DNA of 64,000 nucleotides, taken from NCBI RefSeq assembly GCF_900182985.1, contig NZ_FXUY01000001.1, positions 744,001 to 808,000 of the forward strand, written 5' to 3'. The stretch comes from Pseudomonas helmanticensis (lineage in GTDB: Bacteria > Pseudomonadota > Gammaproteobacteria > Pseudomonadales > Pseudomonadaceae). The notes under the pieces were generated by a model. The model saw only the letters and a list, made by a program, of their open reading frames with translations, made no database searches and was not told the origin of the DNA. This document shows positions 16,797 through 26,463 of the stretch, in pieces (position 1 is the stretch's first letter; each line of letters starts with the position of its first letter). The translations under genes were made by a program, and so were the position numbers.

Positions 16797-18059
16797 ATGG
16801 TAAAGGAATACGCTGAGTACGAAGTGCAACGTGCGCTACACCGTGTGTGCTCTGCAGAAAGTTTCAAGCAAGCCCTGGAGCGTTTTCAGGATGAAATCGA
16901 ACTGCTCGGTGAGTGGCGCATCCTGTATGCGGCAGAGGAATCGGGTGGGCCGTTTGGTCTGGAGCGGCAGCTATTCTCGGAAAAAGGTTTTGTTTCCACC
17001 ATGCTTCGTGGGAAATCTGTCTGGGTTTTGGACAAAACCTTTGCCTTGTCTGAGACGCGGGTGGGCTACACGCTGGGAGGCTCGCTTTTTCTGGATTCCA
17101 ATGCAGCCAGTTACATCCGAAAAATGTCCTACGCGCAGCATATATCTCCCGAGCTCGAGGTTGTGCGTGCAGATCTGCAGCGAACGTTTTCTTTCGACGA
17201 TCTCGGAAGATTGAACTGTTACATTTATCTATGTGAAGCACAGAAAAACTGGTCGCCTGAAACGCGTCAGTTCTGCAAGGAAACATTAGCCGCTACGTAC
17301 GCATTGTCACTTGATGCCACTCCCCTGAGTGCAGGCTGGGGAGAGCGGTATCGCAGCCTCTATCGAGAGCAGTCAGAAGCATTTGCCGAGGATCGGATCA
17401 AAGAGTTTTCGCGTAGTTTGGAGAGTGGTTTAGGTGTCGCGCTGGCTCAGCAAGCTGCGGCGGTTGAATGCATGATCCTGCGGGCCAAGATTCTGGAAAG
17501 CAGCTCAACCGCATCACCCGAAGCGAAGATGGGGGCGCTGCTCAGCTTCATGCACGACGAGTTACATATCTTCATGTTGCGAGAACTGATTGTTTGCGCA
17601 GACATTCTCTTCCATACCCAGAGAACGACGCTTTCGAAGAAGCTCAACTCGGTTCTGGACAAAAAAGACCCTCTGCGAATTATCAATAACTGCGCTTGGG
17701 ATTTATACATACTCCGAATCATCGAATCGTTTTCCAATCCTCAGCGTTGGCAAGGAGTGGATTTCTGCCTGGATCGATTGATCACTTTCGATGAAGATCT
17801 GACGGATATCATCTGTTTGACTGAGCTGCGTGCAGTTGCGATTCATCTCGGTTCACATCGGGCTTATCCCTTCTTTAATAGTGAGTTGACGGGCTGGCTG
17901 GCGGGCTTGATCGGGGACAAACGAATGGCGAATTTTTCCGGGAATTTGCAGGAAGACGCCTTTAACCAGCGCGCTGATCAAAGAAGCTTGGAGAATGTGC
18001 AGAGAATTTTGGTAGAAGACCGACGCCACCTCATGGGGCTGGCCAGAAAGTCGAGATGA
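16797..18059 (+). CDS. Uncharacterised 420-aa protein in low-GC island
   Basis: I do not recognise this protein. It is a soluble, largely helical 420-residue product without signal peptide or membrane helices. It has a charged N-terminus (YEVQRALHRVCSAESFKQAL) and many Leu/Ile-rich helices in the second half. Composition is less GC-rich than its neighbours. AAAGGAATGG lies just before the ATG. It opens an accessory island together with a truncated PHP-type gene and a HEPN-like gene, which makes a defence or mobile origin plausible but unproven. Confidence 0.7.
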   Translation: MVKEYAEYEVQRALHRVCSAESFKQALERFQDEIELLGEWRILYAAEESGGPFGLERQLFSEKGFVSTMLRGKSVWVLDKTFALSETRVGYTLGGSLFLDSNAASYIRKMSYAQHISPELEVVRADLQRTFSFDDLGRLNCYIYLCEAQKNWSPETRQFCKETLAATYALSLDATPLSAGWGERYRSLYREQSEAFAEDRIKEFSRSLESGLGVALAQQAAAVECMILRAKILESSSTASPEAKMGALLSFMHDELHIFMLRELIVCADILFHTQRTTLSKKLNSVLDKKDPLRIINNCAWDLYILRIIESFSNPQRWQGVDFCLDRLITFDEDLTDIICLTELRAVAIHLGSHRAYPFFNSELTGWLAGLIGDKRMANFSGNLQEDAFNQRADQRSLENVQRILVEDRRHLMGLARKSR

Positions 18060-18166
18060 TTTATCAATAGAGGCAATGTGAGCATTCTCCCTGCTCAATT
18101 TTTTAGTGTTCTTGCAGTGTGCTTGAATTTCTCGTTCTCATTAAAACATTGGCTGTTGGAAAAAAT

Positions 18167-18469
18167 ATGTACCAAGAATTTCACTGGTTCAAGGCCGATT
18201 TCCAAGTCCAGACTCCTGAAGACGGCAGGCACCGGAACGATGCAGATTTGCGTCTCGGTAATCTTCGCCGGCCGAGGATCAATGGTGAGCTGAACGCAGG
18301 TGAGTTAATCAGCAAAGCCAGAACCTTCCTGCGACGATGCTATGAGCTTGAGCTGCAGATTATCGGGATTACTGACCATAATTTTTCCGCTATAGAAGAT
18401 CCGCAGGACTGGTTTTTGACCCAGCTGGTCCAGCAGAACAAATCCGTCGATTTTGATCATGGCGTCTGA
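18167..18469 (+). pseudogene. Truncated N-terminus of a PHP/TrlF-like ATPase protein
   Basis: About 95 residues starting MYQEFHWFKADFQVQTPED look like the N-terminal part of large proteins that combine a PHP-type phosphoesterase domain with an SMC-like ATPase (TrlF-like). The metal-binding style motif IIGITDHNF is visible. Full-length relatives have many hundreds of residues, while here the frame ends after QQNKSVDFDHGV. I read it as a remnant left by deletion. The family assignment is from motif memory and moderately uncertain. Confidence 0.5.
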
Positions 18470-18675
18470 AGCGTTCATTGAGCTAGTGGCAGAATATCTA
18501 ATTCATGGTGGGAATAAAGAGGAAGTCATGAAGTCAGTAAGGGCTGGTTTTTTTTTGATGATGACGTCCGTTCCTTCTGCTGGTTACTGATGGGCATGGT
18601 TGGGTTAAGTGTTATGAGGCATAAATCTACAAATAAAAGTGGCTTGGTGTTTTGACTAAAATTTAAGGATGGACT

Positions 18676-19410
18676 ATGTCAGAGTATATTGACTTGGATG
18701 AAGATTTTGATTTCGACTCAGACGAATCAATGAAAGAGCTTGATGCTCTTGAAGCGGAGCTCGAAGAATTAATTCGACTTGATGAAATACAAAGCGAAGC
18801 ATACGAAAAGGCATTTGCATGGTTCGATGTGCTGTTTGATTTTCCGGCAAAAATTGAGATTTACAAATCAAATGTTGCGTCGCTGGAAAAACTTTTGTCA
18901 TCGCTTGATGATGAACCTGAGGATAGATTTTCTCGAGGCACACTACTGGTGGGGATGTTGTCAGCATATGAAGGTTTGGTTCATGATCTGCTGCTATTGT
19001 GCTGCCAGTCGCAGGTGCTCGTCAGCAAGGCAATCAAGAATTTGGAGAGGTTGGGTGGCCGTGATAGAAGTTATCTGGGTTTAAAGAAGAATCCAGTAGG
19101 TGAGGATCTTGTTGCCAAGCTTAAGGCTAAAACGCTTCACGATCCAGCCCAAGTTGTACGAATGTGTAATGTGTTATTTGAGTTGCCTCTTCCCGGGCCT
19201 CATGATAAGGAAGTTAAGTTCTATGAGGCCTTGCTAAGTGCCAGGAATTGCTACGCTCATGTAGGCGGATATCAGGCCGGTAAGGAGTACAAAGTTTCGA
19301 TTAAGACACTTCGTTTCTCCTTTGGCTATTTTCACAGGCTGGTTGATACGTATGCCTTATATGTAAGCGAGTGTGCGCATGCAGCATCAAAGGAAGCTGA
19401 TGAAACGTAA
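18676..19410 (+). CDS. HEPN-like protein of the low-GC island
   Basis: A 244-residue protein with a very acidic N-terminus (about residues 1-40) followed by helices. Near the C-terminus LLSARNCYAHVGG contains Arg190-Asn191 and His195, the R-N-x3-H arrangement typical of HEPN ribonuclease domains. Family members act in toxin-antitoxin and anti-phage systems. No minimal nucleotidyltransferase partner is adjacent. Codon use is AT-rich compared with neighbours, which implies transfer. The gene may be functional although its neighbour at 18167 is truncated. Confidence 0.6.
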   Translation: MSEYIDLDEDFDFDSDESMKELDALEAELEELIRLDEIQSEAYEKAFAWFDVLFDFPAKIEIYKSNVASLEKLLSSLDDEPEDRFSRGTLLVGMLSAYEGLVHDLLLLCCQSQVLVSKAIKNLERLGGRDRSYLGLKKNPVGEDLVAKLKAKTLHDPAQVVRMCNVLFELPLPGPHDKEVKFYEALLSARNCYAHVGGYQAGKEYKVSIKTLRFSFGYFHRLVDTYALYVSECAHAASKEADET

Positions 19411-19605
19411 TGATGAAGCGTGTTGTTGATTAATGTAAAGAACGATAACTTAAGACGTGATTTTTCGGGTTCTTGGCCAAAAATAGTCATCCTGGTTTTG
19501 CTGATCGTTTGTGCTGACTGTTGAGTGGTTTTACAGTCCACGAACACATAAATCTGGCGATAGATCGCGTCTTGAGTACCGCCATCGCAAACGACTTGCA
19601 CAAAA
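19411..19605. other. Junction between island and core gene; no clear gene
   Basis: This stretch separates the HEPN-like gene from the methyltransferase. On the minus strand a GTG-initiated frame from 19601 begins MQVVCDGGTQDAIYRQIYVF and looks protein-like for about 35 codons before running into AT-rich sequence. It could be the cut end of an older gene downstream of trmK. I see no terminator or repeat marking the island boundary. Confidence 0.3.
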
Positions 19606-20301
19606 TCAAATCAACAGTTCGTTAATCCACCGTACTTGCCGGGCAAGGCTCTCCACCCTTTCCTGCGGCAAGGCCCGTTCGGCACGAGTGATCTGGCTCA
19701 GGGTCTTCTGCTTGTGGCGAAGTTTGTGCTGCCACTTGATCAGAAACTCAGGGCTGCGGGCCTGCATCTGCAAGGGGCCGAAGTACAGTTCCTTATCGGT
19801 ATAAGTCACCGGCCCGACGTGTTCGGCAACGATGATTTCGTAGTCGAAACGGCTTTCGCGCAGCACTTCCTCGCTGAGAATACGGTAGCCATTTTCCATC
19901 AACCACAGGCGCAGCGGTTGTTCGCCACCATTGGGTTGCAGGATCAGGCGTTCGCCGCCGCTGAGGTGGGCCTTGCCGTGTTCGAGGATGTCGCGGATGG
20001 TTTCGCCGCCCATGCCGCAGATGCTGATTGCGCTAATCCGGTCTTCAGGCTTGATCGCCGCCAGCCCGTTGGCCTGGCGCACGGTGATGTGCGCGTCGAG
20101 GTGGTTCTCGCGAACGGTACGTTGGGCTGCATGAAACGGCGTCAGCGCCACTTCGCCAGCCACCGCCACGGTGATTGCGCCACGGCGCATCAGTGCCACC
20201 GGCAGGTAGCCATGATCCGAGCCGATATCGGCCAGGCGCGCGCCATTGGGTATGTGAGTGGCGACGCGCTCCAGGCGCATGGACAACGTGTTCTGGTTCA
20301 A
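19606..20301 (-). CDS. TrmK-family tRNA (adenine22-N1) methyltransferase
   Basis: About 231 residues of a class I SAM-dependent methyltransferase. The SAM motif is LADIGSDHGYLPVAL and the catalytic-region motif ISICGMGGETIRDIL. TrmK in Bacillus methylates A22 of tRNA; Pseudomonas homologues are annotated by similarity. I chose the TTG at 20301 because AGGGG lies eight bases upstream and NQNTLSMRLERVATH matches the family start. The ATG at 20280 is a shorter alternative. Confidence 0.75.
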   Translation of the reverse strand: MNQNTLSMRLERVATHIPNGARLADIGSDHGYLPVALMRRGAITVAVAGEVALTPFHAAQRTVRENHLDAHITVRQANGLAAIKPEDRISAISICGMGGETIRDILEHGKAHLSGGERLILQPNGGEQPLRLWLMENGYRILSEEVLRESRFDYEIIVAEHVGPVTYTDKELYFGPLQMQARSPEFLIKWQHKLRHKQKTLSQITRAERALPQERVESLARQVRWINELLI

Positions 20302-20405
20302 CGACAACCCCTGTTCGCCACAACCGTGCGGCATGTTTGGTTGGAAAAGGGGTGCGACTCTGGCGAGCAACGTCCGGCCTGTCAAATCCCGGCGACGGAA
20401 TTGCC

Positions 20406-20442
20406 CAGGCCCATTGGCAACCGATGGCTGCCAATGGGCCTG
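20406..20442. terminator. Perfect 14-bp hairpin after the alcohol dehydrogenase gene
   Basis: CAGGCCCATTGGCA and TGCCAATGGGCCTG form a 14-bp perfect stem five bases beyond the dehydrogenase stop. There is no strong T-run, so it may stabilise the mRNA end or act as a weak terminator. Confidence 0.55.
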
Positions 20443-20446
20443 CGCG

Positions 20447-21496
20447 TTAGCCGGCCAACGTCGCGTTATCGATCACGAAGCGATACTTCACATCGCCCTT
20501 GAGCATCCGCTCGTAAGACGCGTTGATCTGATCGGCGCTGATCAGTTCGATGTCGGAAACGATGCCGTGCTCGGCACAGAAATCGAGCATTTCCTGAGTC
20601 TCGGGAATGCCGCCGATCATCGAGCCGGCAATCGTGCGGCGCTTCATGATCAGGTTGAAGACGTTCGGCGACGGGTGTGGCGAGGCGGGCGCACCGACCA
20701 GCGTCAACGCACCATCGCGCTTGAGCAACACCAGGAATGCATCGAGATCGTGCGGCGCCGCCACGGTGTTGAGGATGAGGTCGAAGCTCTTGGTGTGCGC
20801 AGCCATTTCCTCGGCATTGCGCGACACCACCACCTCATCGGCGCCAAGCGCTTTTGCCGCTTCGCGCTTGGACTCGGAAGTGGTGAAGGCGACGACATGC
20901 GCGCCCATCGCGTGGGCGAGTTTGATGCCCATGTGGCCCAAACCACCGATGCCGACCACGCCGACTTTCTTGCCGGGGCCGGCGTGCCATTGGCGCAGCG
21001 GCGAGTAAGTGGTGATGCCCGCGCACAGCAGCGGCGCGACGGCGGCCAGTTGCGCTTCGGGATGACGGATGCGCAAGACGTAGCGTTCGTGCACGACGAT
21101 ATTTTGCGCGTAGCCGCCGAGCGTCCAGCCCGGTGCATCCGGGGTCGGAAAATTGTAGGTGCCGATCATGCCGTCGCAGTAGTTTTCCAGGCCGGTTTCG
21201 CAGTCGTCGCAATGTTTGCAGCTGTCGACGATGCAGCCGACACCGACCAGATCGCCGACCTTGTAATCGGCGACATGCGCGCCGACGGCCGCAACGCGAC
21301 CAACGATCTCGTGCCCCGGTACACAAGGAAACTGCGTGCCTGCCCACTCGGCACGCACCTGGTGCAGGTCCGAATGGCAGATGCCGCAGAAAGCGATATC
21401 GATCTGCACGTCATGCGCTGCCGGCGCGCGGCGCTCGATCTGCATCGGCTCCAGGGGTTTGTCGCCAGCGTGGGCACCATAGGCTTTTACAAGCAT
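20447..21496 (-). CDS. Zinc-dependent alcohol/aldehyde dehydrogenase (YahK/CAD-like)
   Basis: A 349-residue medium-chain dehydrogenase of the cinnamyl alcohol dehydrogenase/YahK group, the same length as E. coli YahK. Catalytic zinc ligands appear in FCGICHSDLH and GHEIVGRV, the structural zinc cysteines in CKHCDDCETGLENYC, and the cofactor motif is GIGGLGHMG. It should reduce aldehydes with NADPH. It stands alone with its own downstream hairpin. Confidence 0.9.
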   Translation of the reverse strand: MLVKAYGAHAGDKPLEPMQIERRAPAAHDVQIDIAFCGICHSDLHQVRAEWAGTQFPCVPGHEIVGRVAAVGAHVADYKVGDLVGVGCIVDSCKHCDDCETGLENYCDGMIGTYNFPTPDAPGWTLGGYAQNIVVHERYVLRIRHPEAQLAAVAPLLCAGITTYSPLRQWHAGPGKKVGVVGIGGLGHMGIKLAHAMGAHVVAFTTSESKREAAKALGADEVVVSRNAEEMAAHTKSFDLILNTVAAPHDLDAFLVLLKRDGALTLVGAPASPHPSPNVFNLIMKRRTIAGSMIGGIPETQEMLDFCAEHGIVSDIELISADQINASYERMLKGDVKYRFVIDNATLAG

Positions 21497-21603
21497 GGGA
21501 ACATCCTCAATCGGTGTGTCGGATGGCCATTCTTGCGGTTATTCAGGATCGGGGAGTAGTGCAATCCTGTGTAATGCTTGCCTGATCCTGTGAGAAGTCG
21601 CCG

Positions 21604-22860
21604 TCAAAAGCGATCCAGCGTATACGGTTTGTGGTCAGGGAGATCATCGGGCTGACTGCGCGGCGAAGCCATCTGCACAATCATCTCTGCCGTCACCGCC
21701 GCCTGCGTCAGCCCCAGATGCTGATGCCCGAACGCGAGCAGCACCTTGCCGTCGCACACCTGATCGATCACCGGAAGCGAGTCCGGCAATGACGGCCGAA
21801 AACCCATCCACGGTGTGGCGTTGTCAGCACTCAGGTCCTTGCGGAACAAACCCTGACTCAATCGATGCAGTTGCCACGCGCGCTCCATGCTCGGCGGCTT
21901 CTGCAGTCCGGCGAACTCGACAGTGCCAGCCAGTCTCAGCCCTTCGCTCATCGGCGTCATGATGAACTTGCGTTCCAGCGAGGTGACGGGGAAGGGCAAG
22001 CGGTTGTGTTCGTGCGGCAACATCAGGTGATAACCGCGCTCGGTGTCCAGCGGCACTTTTTTGCCGGTGAGTGCGGCGATAAGTTTCGCCGAATGCGCAC
22101 CGCAGGCGATCAGTACGCGGCGCGCTTTGAAACCTCCGCTGCCGGTGATCAACGACACGCCGTGTTCCTGCACATAACCGCCCTGGACCTGCTGTTTGAC
22201 GAAACTGACGCCGCTGGCCTTGGCCGCTTCGACCAGTTCGGTCACCACGCGATACGGATCGATGAAATGCCCGGTGCGCGGGAAGAACAGGCCGCCCTGA
22301 ATCCGCTCGCTGAGTTGCGGCGCGGTTTCATGCACCGCCGCGGCCTGCCAGAAATCTACGGGCACTTGTTGTTGATGCAGGCGCGTCTGGAGTGCTGCGA
22401 TGGCCTGACGCGATTCGGGCTTTTCGAACACCAGCAACGAGCCGTCGACTTTCAACAGATCGGGCCGCGAGATGTCAGCGAGCAGGCGCTGCCAGGCCGC
22501 CAGACTGCTTTCATTGAGTGCGCGCAAGCCGGCGACGGTTTTGCCAAAGGGTTCTGAACGCAAATTCAGCAACAGCCGGGTGAACCAGGGCAGGGCGCGT
22601 GGCAGGTATTTCCAGTCCAGTCGCAACGGCCCCATCGGGTCCATCAGCATCGCCGGCAAGCGCTTGAGAATCGACACGTCGGCAATCGGAAAAACCTGCT
22701 CGGTCGCCAGATGCCCGGCGTTGCCGAACGAGGCGCCGTGGCCCGGTTGCTGTTGGTCGATCACCACCACGCGCAGTCCCTGGCGTGCGAGGCGCAAGGC
22801 GCAGGAAACGCCGATGATCCCGGCACCGACTACGGCGATGTCATGAGCGTTATTCGGCAT
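21604..22860 (-). CDS. lhpB: FAD-dependent D-hydroxyproline dehydrogenase
   Basis: A 418-residue DadA-like flavoprotein. The FAD motif is [19 protein letters not shown] at the N-terminus. In the hydroxyproline pathway of Pseudomonas this enzyme oxidises cis-4-hydroxy-D-proline to pyrroline-4-hydroxy-2-carboxylate. The ATG at 22860 overlaps the aldehyde dehydrogenase gene by 11 bases. It is the last gene of the five-gene cluster running from 28089 down to here. The assignment is from context, since DadA-type enzymes differ in substrate. Confidence 0.82.
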   Translation of the reverse strand: MPNNAHDIAVVGAGIIGVSCALRLARQGLRVVVIDQQQPGHGASFGNAGHLATEQVFPIADVSILKRLPAMLMDPMGPLRLDWKYLPRALPWFTRLLLNLRSEPFGKTVAGLRALNESSLAAWQRLLADISRPDLLKVDGSLLVFEKPESRQAIAALQTRLHQQQVPVDFWQAAAVHETAPQLSERIQGGLFFPRTGHFIDPYRVVTELVEAAKASGVSFVKQQVQGGYVQEHGVSLITGSGGFKARRVLIACGAHSAKLIAALTGKKVPLDTERGYHLMLPHEHNRLPFPVTSLERKFIMTPMSEGLRLAGTVEFAGLQKPPSMERAWQLHRLSQGLFRKDLSADNATPWMGFRPSLPDSLPVIDQVCDGKVLLAFGHQHLGLTQAAVTAEMIVQMASPRSQPDDLPDHKPYTLDRF

Positions 22861-24442
22861 GTGCAAGTGCTTCCCTGTGCCCATCGAGCAGGCGGCTCAA
22901 GTGCAGCGGATTGGCCTGTTGCAGCGCGCTGGGCAGCAGGCTGTCGGGGAAGTCCTGATAGCAGACCGGGCGCAGGAAACGCAGGATCGCCGCCGTACCG
23001 ACCGACGTTGTGCGCGCATCTGACGTCGCCGGGAAAGGTCCACCGTGAACCATCGCATTGCAGACTTCCACGCCCGTAGGCCAACCGTTGACCAGCAGCC
23101 GTCCGGCTTTGCGCTCCAGTATCGGCAACAGTGCGCGGGCCTGCTCAAGGTCGGCGTCATCAAGGTGCAGGGTGGCGGTCAACTGGCCTTCCAGTTGCTC
23201 GGTGACCTGACGGATTTCATCATCGCTGGCGCATTGCACAATCAACGCCGCCGCACCAAAAGTCTCGGCTTGCAGGTTGTGATCGGCGAGGAAATCGGCG
23301 GCATCAGTGACGAATAGATGCGCCTGACCCTGGTTCGGGCCGCTGCCGATCTGCCCCTGCGCGGCAATGTGCGCAGCGCTGTTTTCGGTCAGCGTATTCA
23401 CTGCCGATTCGTAGGCCTTGAAGATCCCCGGGGTGAGCATCGTCTGCGCTGCTTGACGTTTTATCTGCTCAGCGGTGGCCTCAATGAAACTGTCCAGCGC
23501 AGGCCCCTTGCATGCAATCACCAAGCCCGGATTGGTACAGAACTGCCCTGCACCCAACGTCAGCGAGCCAACAAATCCTTCGGCCAGTGCCCGCGCACGG
23601 TTGTGCAACGCCGCCGGGAACAGCAGCACCGGATTGATCGAACTCATTTCCGCGTACACGGGAATTGGTTCGGCCCGAACCTGCGCCGCTTGCAGCAACG
23701 CCAGACCACCACTGCGCGAACCGGTGAAGCCCACGGCTTTGATGCGCGGGTCGCTGACCAGCGCAATACCGACTTCACGCCCGGAACCGTACAGCAACGA
23801 AAACACGCCTTCCGGCAAACCGCAGGCCTTGATCGCCCGGGCGATTGCGCCACCGACCAGCTCGCTGGTGCCGGGATGCGCGCTGTGTGCCTTGACCACA
23901 ACCGGGCAACCGGCAGCCAATGCCGAAGCGGTATCGCCTCCGGCCACCGAAAACGCCAGGGGGAAATTGCTCGCGCCAAATACGGCCACCGGTCCCAGGG
24001 GAATCTGCCGTTGGCGCAAGTCCGAACGTGGCAGCGGCTGCCGTTGCGGTTGCGCAGTGTCGACGCGCACGTCCAGCCATTCACCGGCACGCACGGTGCG
24101 CGCGAACAGGCGCAATTGCTGGCACGTGCGGCGACGTTCACCCTGCAAGCGCGGGCGTGGCAGGCCGGTTTCGGCGTGGGCACGCTCGATCAATTCATCG
24201 CCGAGGGCTTCGATTTCCTCGGCAATGCTTTGCAGAAATTCGGCACGGCCACTGAGGGTTGTTTCGCGGTAAGCGTCGAGCGCCGCCGAAGCCAGCGCGC
24301 AAGCCTGTTCGACATGCTCGGCCGATCCACCGGCATACGCCGGCTCCAACACAGCGTCGGTGGCCGGGTCGATCCCTCGAATGGCTGCGCGATTGCCCGC
24401 GACAGTGTGCTGCCCGATCAACATATGGCCCGTCAGAGTCAT
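22850..24442 (-). CDS. lhpG: Alpha-ketoglutaric semialdehyde dehydrogenase
   Basis: A 530-residue aldehyde dehydrogenase that would oxidise 2,5-dioxopentanoate to 2-oxoglutarate, the last step of hydroxyproline breakdown. [29 protein letters not shown] and GQFCTNPG (catalytic cysteine) are visible. A 32-base palindrome precedes the gene inside the operon. The ATG at 24442 starts [10 protein letters not shown]. The gene for the dehydrogenase that feeds the pathway overlaps its 3' end. Confidence 0.88.
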   Translation of the reverse strand: MTLTGHMLIGQHTVAGNRAAIRGIDPATDAVLEPAYAGGSAEHVEQACALASAALDAYRETTLSGRAEFLQSIAEEIEALGDELIERAHAETGLPRPRLQGERRRTCQQLRLFARTVRAGEWLDVRVDTAQPQRQPLPRSDLRQRQIPLGPVAVFGASNFPLAFSVAGGDTASALAAGCPVVVKAHSAHPGTSELVGGAIARAIKACGLPEGVFSLLYGSGREVGIALVSDPRIKAVGFTGSRSGGLALLQAAQVRAEPIPVYAEMSSINPVLLFPAALHNRARALAEGFVGSLTLGAGQFCTNPGLVIACKGPALDSFIEATAEQIKRQAAQTMLTPGIFKAYESAVNTLTENSAAHIAAQGQIGSGPNQGQAHLFVTDAADFLADHNLQAETFGAAALIVQCASDDEIRQVTEQLEGQLTATLHLDDADLEQARALLPILERKAGRLLVNGWPTGVEVCNAMVHGGPFPATSDARTTSVGTAAILRFLRPVCYQDFPDSLLPSALQQANPLHLSRLLDGHREALAHAE

Positions 24443-24468
24443 GGTCTGTTCCTGATAAAAGAAGTGAT

Positions 24469-24500
24469 GCCTGCCGTGAGGTAATTACCTCGCGGCAGGC
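24469..24500. promoter_or_regulatory. Intra-operon palindrome between deaminase and aldehyde dehydrogenase genes
   Basis: GCCTGCCGTGAGGTAA and TTACCTCGCGGCAGGC form a near-perfect 16-bp inverted repeat with one central mismatch. It lies in the 69-base gap inside the hydroxyproline operon and has no T-run. It may protect upstream mRNA or modulate read-through. Confidence 0.5.
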
Positions 24501-24511
24501 GAAAGCATGGT

Positions 24512-25459
24512 TCAGGCGAAGTTCTGCTCGGCTGACCAGTTCTCGTACCAGTGACGGAACAGCGAATACTGCTTCTCGGCATAACGTCGTTGCGAATCGC
24601 TCAGCGCATCGGTTTCGTTGAAGTGCAGGGTGTATTCCTTGTCGCCGTTGAGCACCATCAGATGCTTGTAATACAGCACCAGATCGCAGCCTTCATCGAA
24701 CGACGACAGCACGACCAGTGCCGACTCCAACTCACGCGCCTGACGTCGTGCCTTCGCATCACCCTGGGCCGCTTTCTTGCTCAGTGCTACCAGTTGCAGC
24801 ACTTCGCGGGGCAGGGCGTTGCCGATCCCGGTGATCGCGCCGGTGGCGTTGCAGTTGACGAAACCGTGCACCACTTGCGTATCGACGCCGACCATCAAGG
24901 TCACGCTATCGTCCTTGGAGGTGATGTTTTCAGCGGCGTAACGCAGGTCGGCGCCACCGCCGAATTCCTTGAAACCAATCAGGTTCGGGTATTCGCGACG
25001 CAGTTCGAAAAACAGCTCGGCGCGGGTGGCGAAGCCGTAGTAAGGGCTGTTGTAGATCACCGCCGGCAAGTTCGGCGCCGCTTGCAGGATCGCCGCGAAG
25101 TGGGCTTTCTGCGCAGCCGCCGAAGCACCCCGGGACAGTACGCGGGGAATCACCATCAGACCCTGCGCGCCGACTTCTGCCGCGTGCGCTGCATGGGCGA
25201 CCGCTTCGCGAGTGTTGACTGCGCCGGTCCCGACAATCGTTGGAATCCCCGCCGCGACCAAGCGCGCCACGCCTTCCTGACGCTCGGCTTCGGTAAGCAG
25301 CGGCCAGTCACCCATGGAGCCGCAATAGACCACGGCACTCATGCCGATATCGATCAGCTCGCGACCCTTGGCCACCAGCGCATCGAAGTCCGGTTTGCGC
25401 TGGGCGGTGCACGGGGTCATCAGGGCCGGCATGCAACCGGTGAAGATGTTGTCGCTCAT
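24512..25459 (-). CDS. lhpC: 1-pyrroline-4-hydroxy-2-carboxylate deaminase
   Basis: A 315-residue member of the DapA/N-acetylneuraminate lyase family. The Schiff-base lysine is in IGFKEFGG and the tyrosine in YNSPYYGF. In this operon it should deaminate pyrroline-4-hydroxy-2-carboxylate to 2-oxoglutarate semialdehyde. The ATG at 25459 (MSDNIFTG) is preferred over an in-frame start eight codons upstream. The neighbouring epimerase and aldehyde dehydrogenase supply the flanking steps. Confidence 0.88.
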   Translation of the reverse strand: MSDNIFTGCMPALMTPCTAQRKPDFDALVAKGRELIDIGMSAVVYCGSMGDWPLLTEAERQEGVARLVAAGIPTIVGTGAVNTREAVAHAAHAAEVGAQGLMVIPRVLSRGASAAAQKAHFAAILQAAPNLPAVIYNSPYYGFATRAELFFELRREYPNLIGFKEFGGGADLRYAAENITSKDDSVTLMVGVDTQVVHGFVNCNATGAITGIGNALPREVLQLVALSKKAAQGDAKARRQARELESALVVLSSFDEGCDLVLYYKHLMVLNGDKEYTLHFNETDALSDSQRRYAEKQYSLFRHWYENWSAEQNFA

Positions 25460-25514
25460 TGTTTTAACTCCTTGGCACATCATTCAAATTGAGGTGAAAA
25501 GTCCGCGCGGCAGC

Positions 25515-26441
25515 TCAGATGCCCCACGCGAACGGATCTGCTTCGTCGATCAGCAAGGTGCTGTCGGCGGTCATGTAGGCGCGGCCGGTGATGAACGGCC
25601 GGATGCGCTCGCCTTGCCATTCGTAGCGACCTTCGAACTGGCTGCCGGTGATGCTTGCCTGCACCCAGCGTGCGCCGGCTTGCAGCTTGTCGTCGGCGGC
25701 GAGGCAGGCGAGTTTGGCGCTGGTGCCGGTGCCGCACGGGGAGCGGTCGTAGGCTTTGCCGGGGCACATGACGAAGTTGCGGCTGTCGGCGTTGGCGTCA
25801 TCGGCGAACAGTTCGATGTGGTCGATAACGGCGCCGTCTTCACCATGGATGCCTTGGTCTTCGAGGGCTTTGAGCATCGCCCAGGTGTAGGCGGTGAGGT
25901 GCTCGACGTTGTCCATGGAAAGCGTCTGGCCGTGCTCGGAGACGAGGAAAAACCAGTTGCCGCCGTAGGCGATATCACCGAATACCCGGCCGAATCCCGG
26001 AACATCCACCGGCACCTGTTTGCGGTGCCGATAAGCCGGGACGTTGCCCAGCGTGACGGATCCGTCGTCATGCAACGTGGCGCTGACCGCGCCGACCGGG
26101 GTGTCGATCTTGTGGGTGCCCGGGGCGATTTTCCCCAGATACTGCAGCGAGTTGATCAGGCCGATGGTGCCGTGGCCGCACATGCCCAGATAACCGGCGT
26201 TGTTGAAGAAGATCACTCCGCACGTGGCATCCGCCGAGACCGGCTCGCAATACAGCGCACCGACCAGCACGTCGTTGCCGCGCGGTTCCAGCAGGCAGGC
26301 GCGGCGCCAGGCGTCATGCTGATTGCGCAGGGCATCGCGCTTTTCCACCATGCTGTTGCCGGGCAGATCGGGGAAACCATTCATTACCAGGCGCGTGGGT
26401 TCACCGCCGGTGTGGGAATCAATGACGTGTACGCGTTTCAT
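25515..26441 (-). CDS. lhpA: 4-hydroxyproline 2-epimerase
   Basis: A 308-residue member of the proline racemase family that converts trans-4-hydroxy-L-proline to cis-4-hydroxy-D-proline without cofactor. The two catalytic cysteines are Cys88 (MCGHGT) and Cys236 (SPCGTGT), the positions known for the Pseudomonas putida enzyme. The ATG at 26441 is supported by this numbering; the open frame upstream overlaps the permease gene and is spurious. First enzymatic step of the pathway. Confidence 0.93.
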   Translation of the reverse strand: MKRVHVIDSHTGGEPTRLVMNGFPDLPGNSMVEKRDALRNQHDAWRRACLLEPRGNDVLVGALYCEPVSADATCGVIFFNNAGYLGMCGHGTIGLINSLQYLGKIAPGTHKIDTPVGAVSATLHDDGSVTLGNVPAYRHRKQVPVDVPGFGRVFGDIAYGGNWFFLVSEHGQTLSMDNVEHLTAYTWAMLKALEDQGIHGEDGAVIDHIELFADDANADSRNFVMCPGKAYDRSPCGTGTSAKLACLAADDKLQAGARWVQASITGSQFEGRYEWQGERIRPFITGRAYMTADSTLLIDEADPFAWGI

Positions 26442-26463
26442 GAGTGTGTCCCGTTGGGTGATT

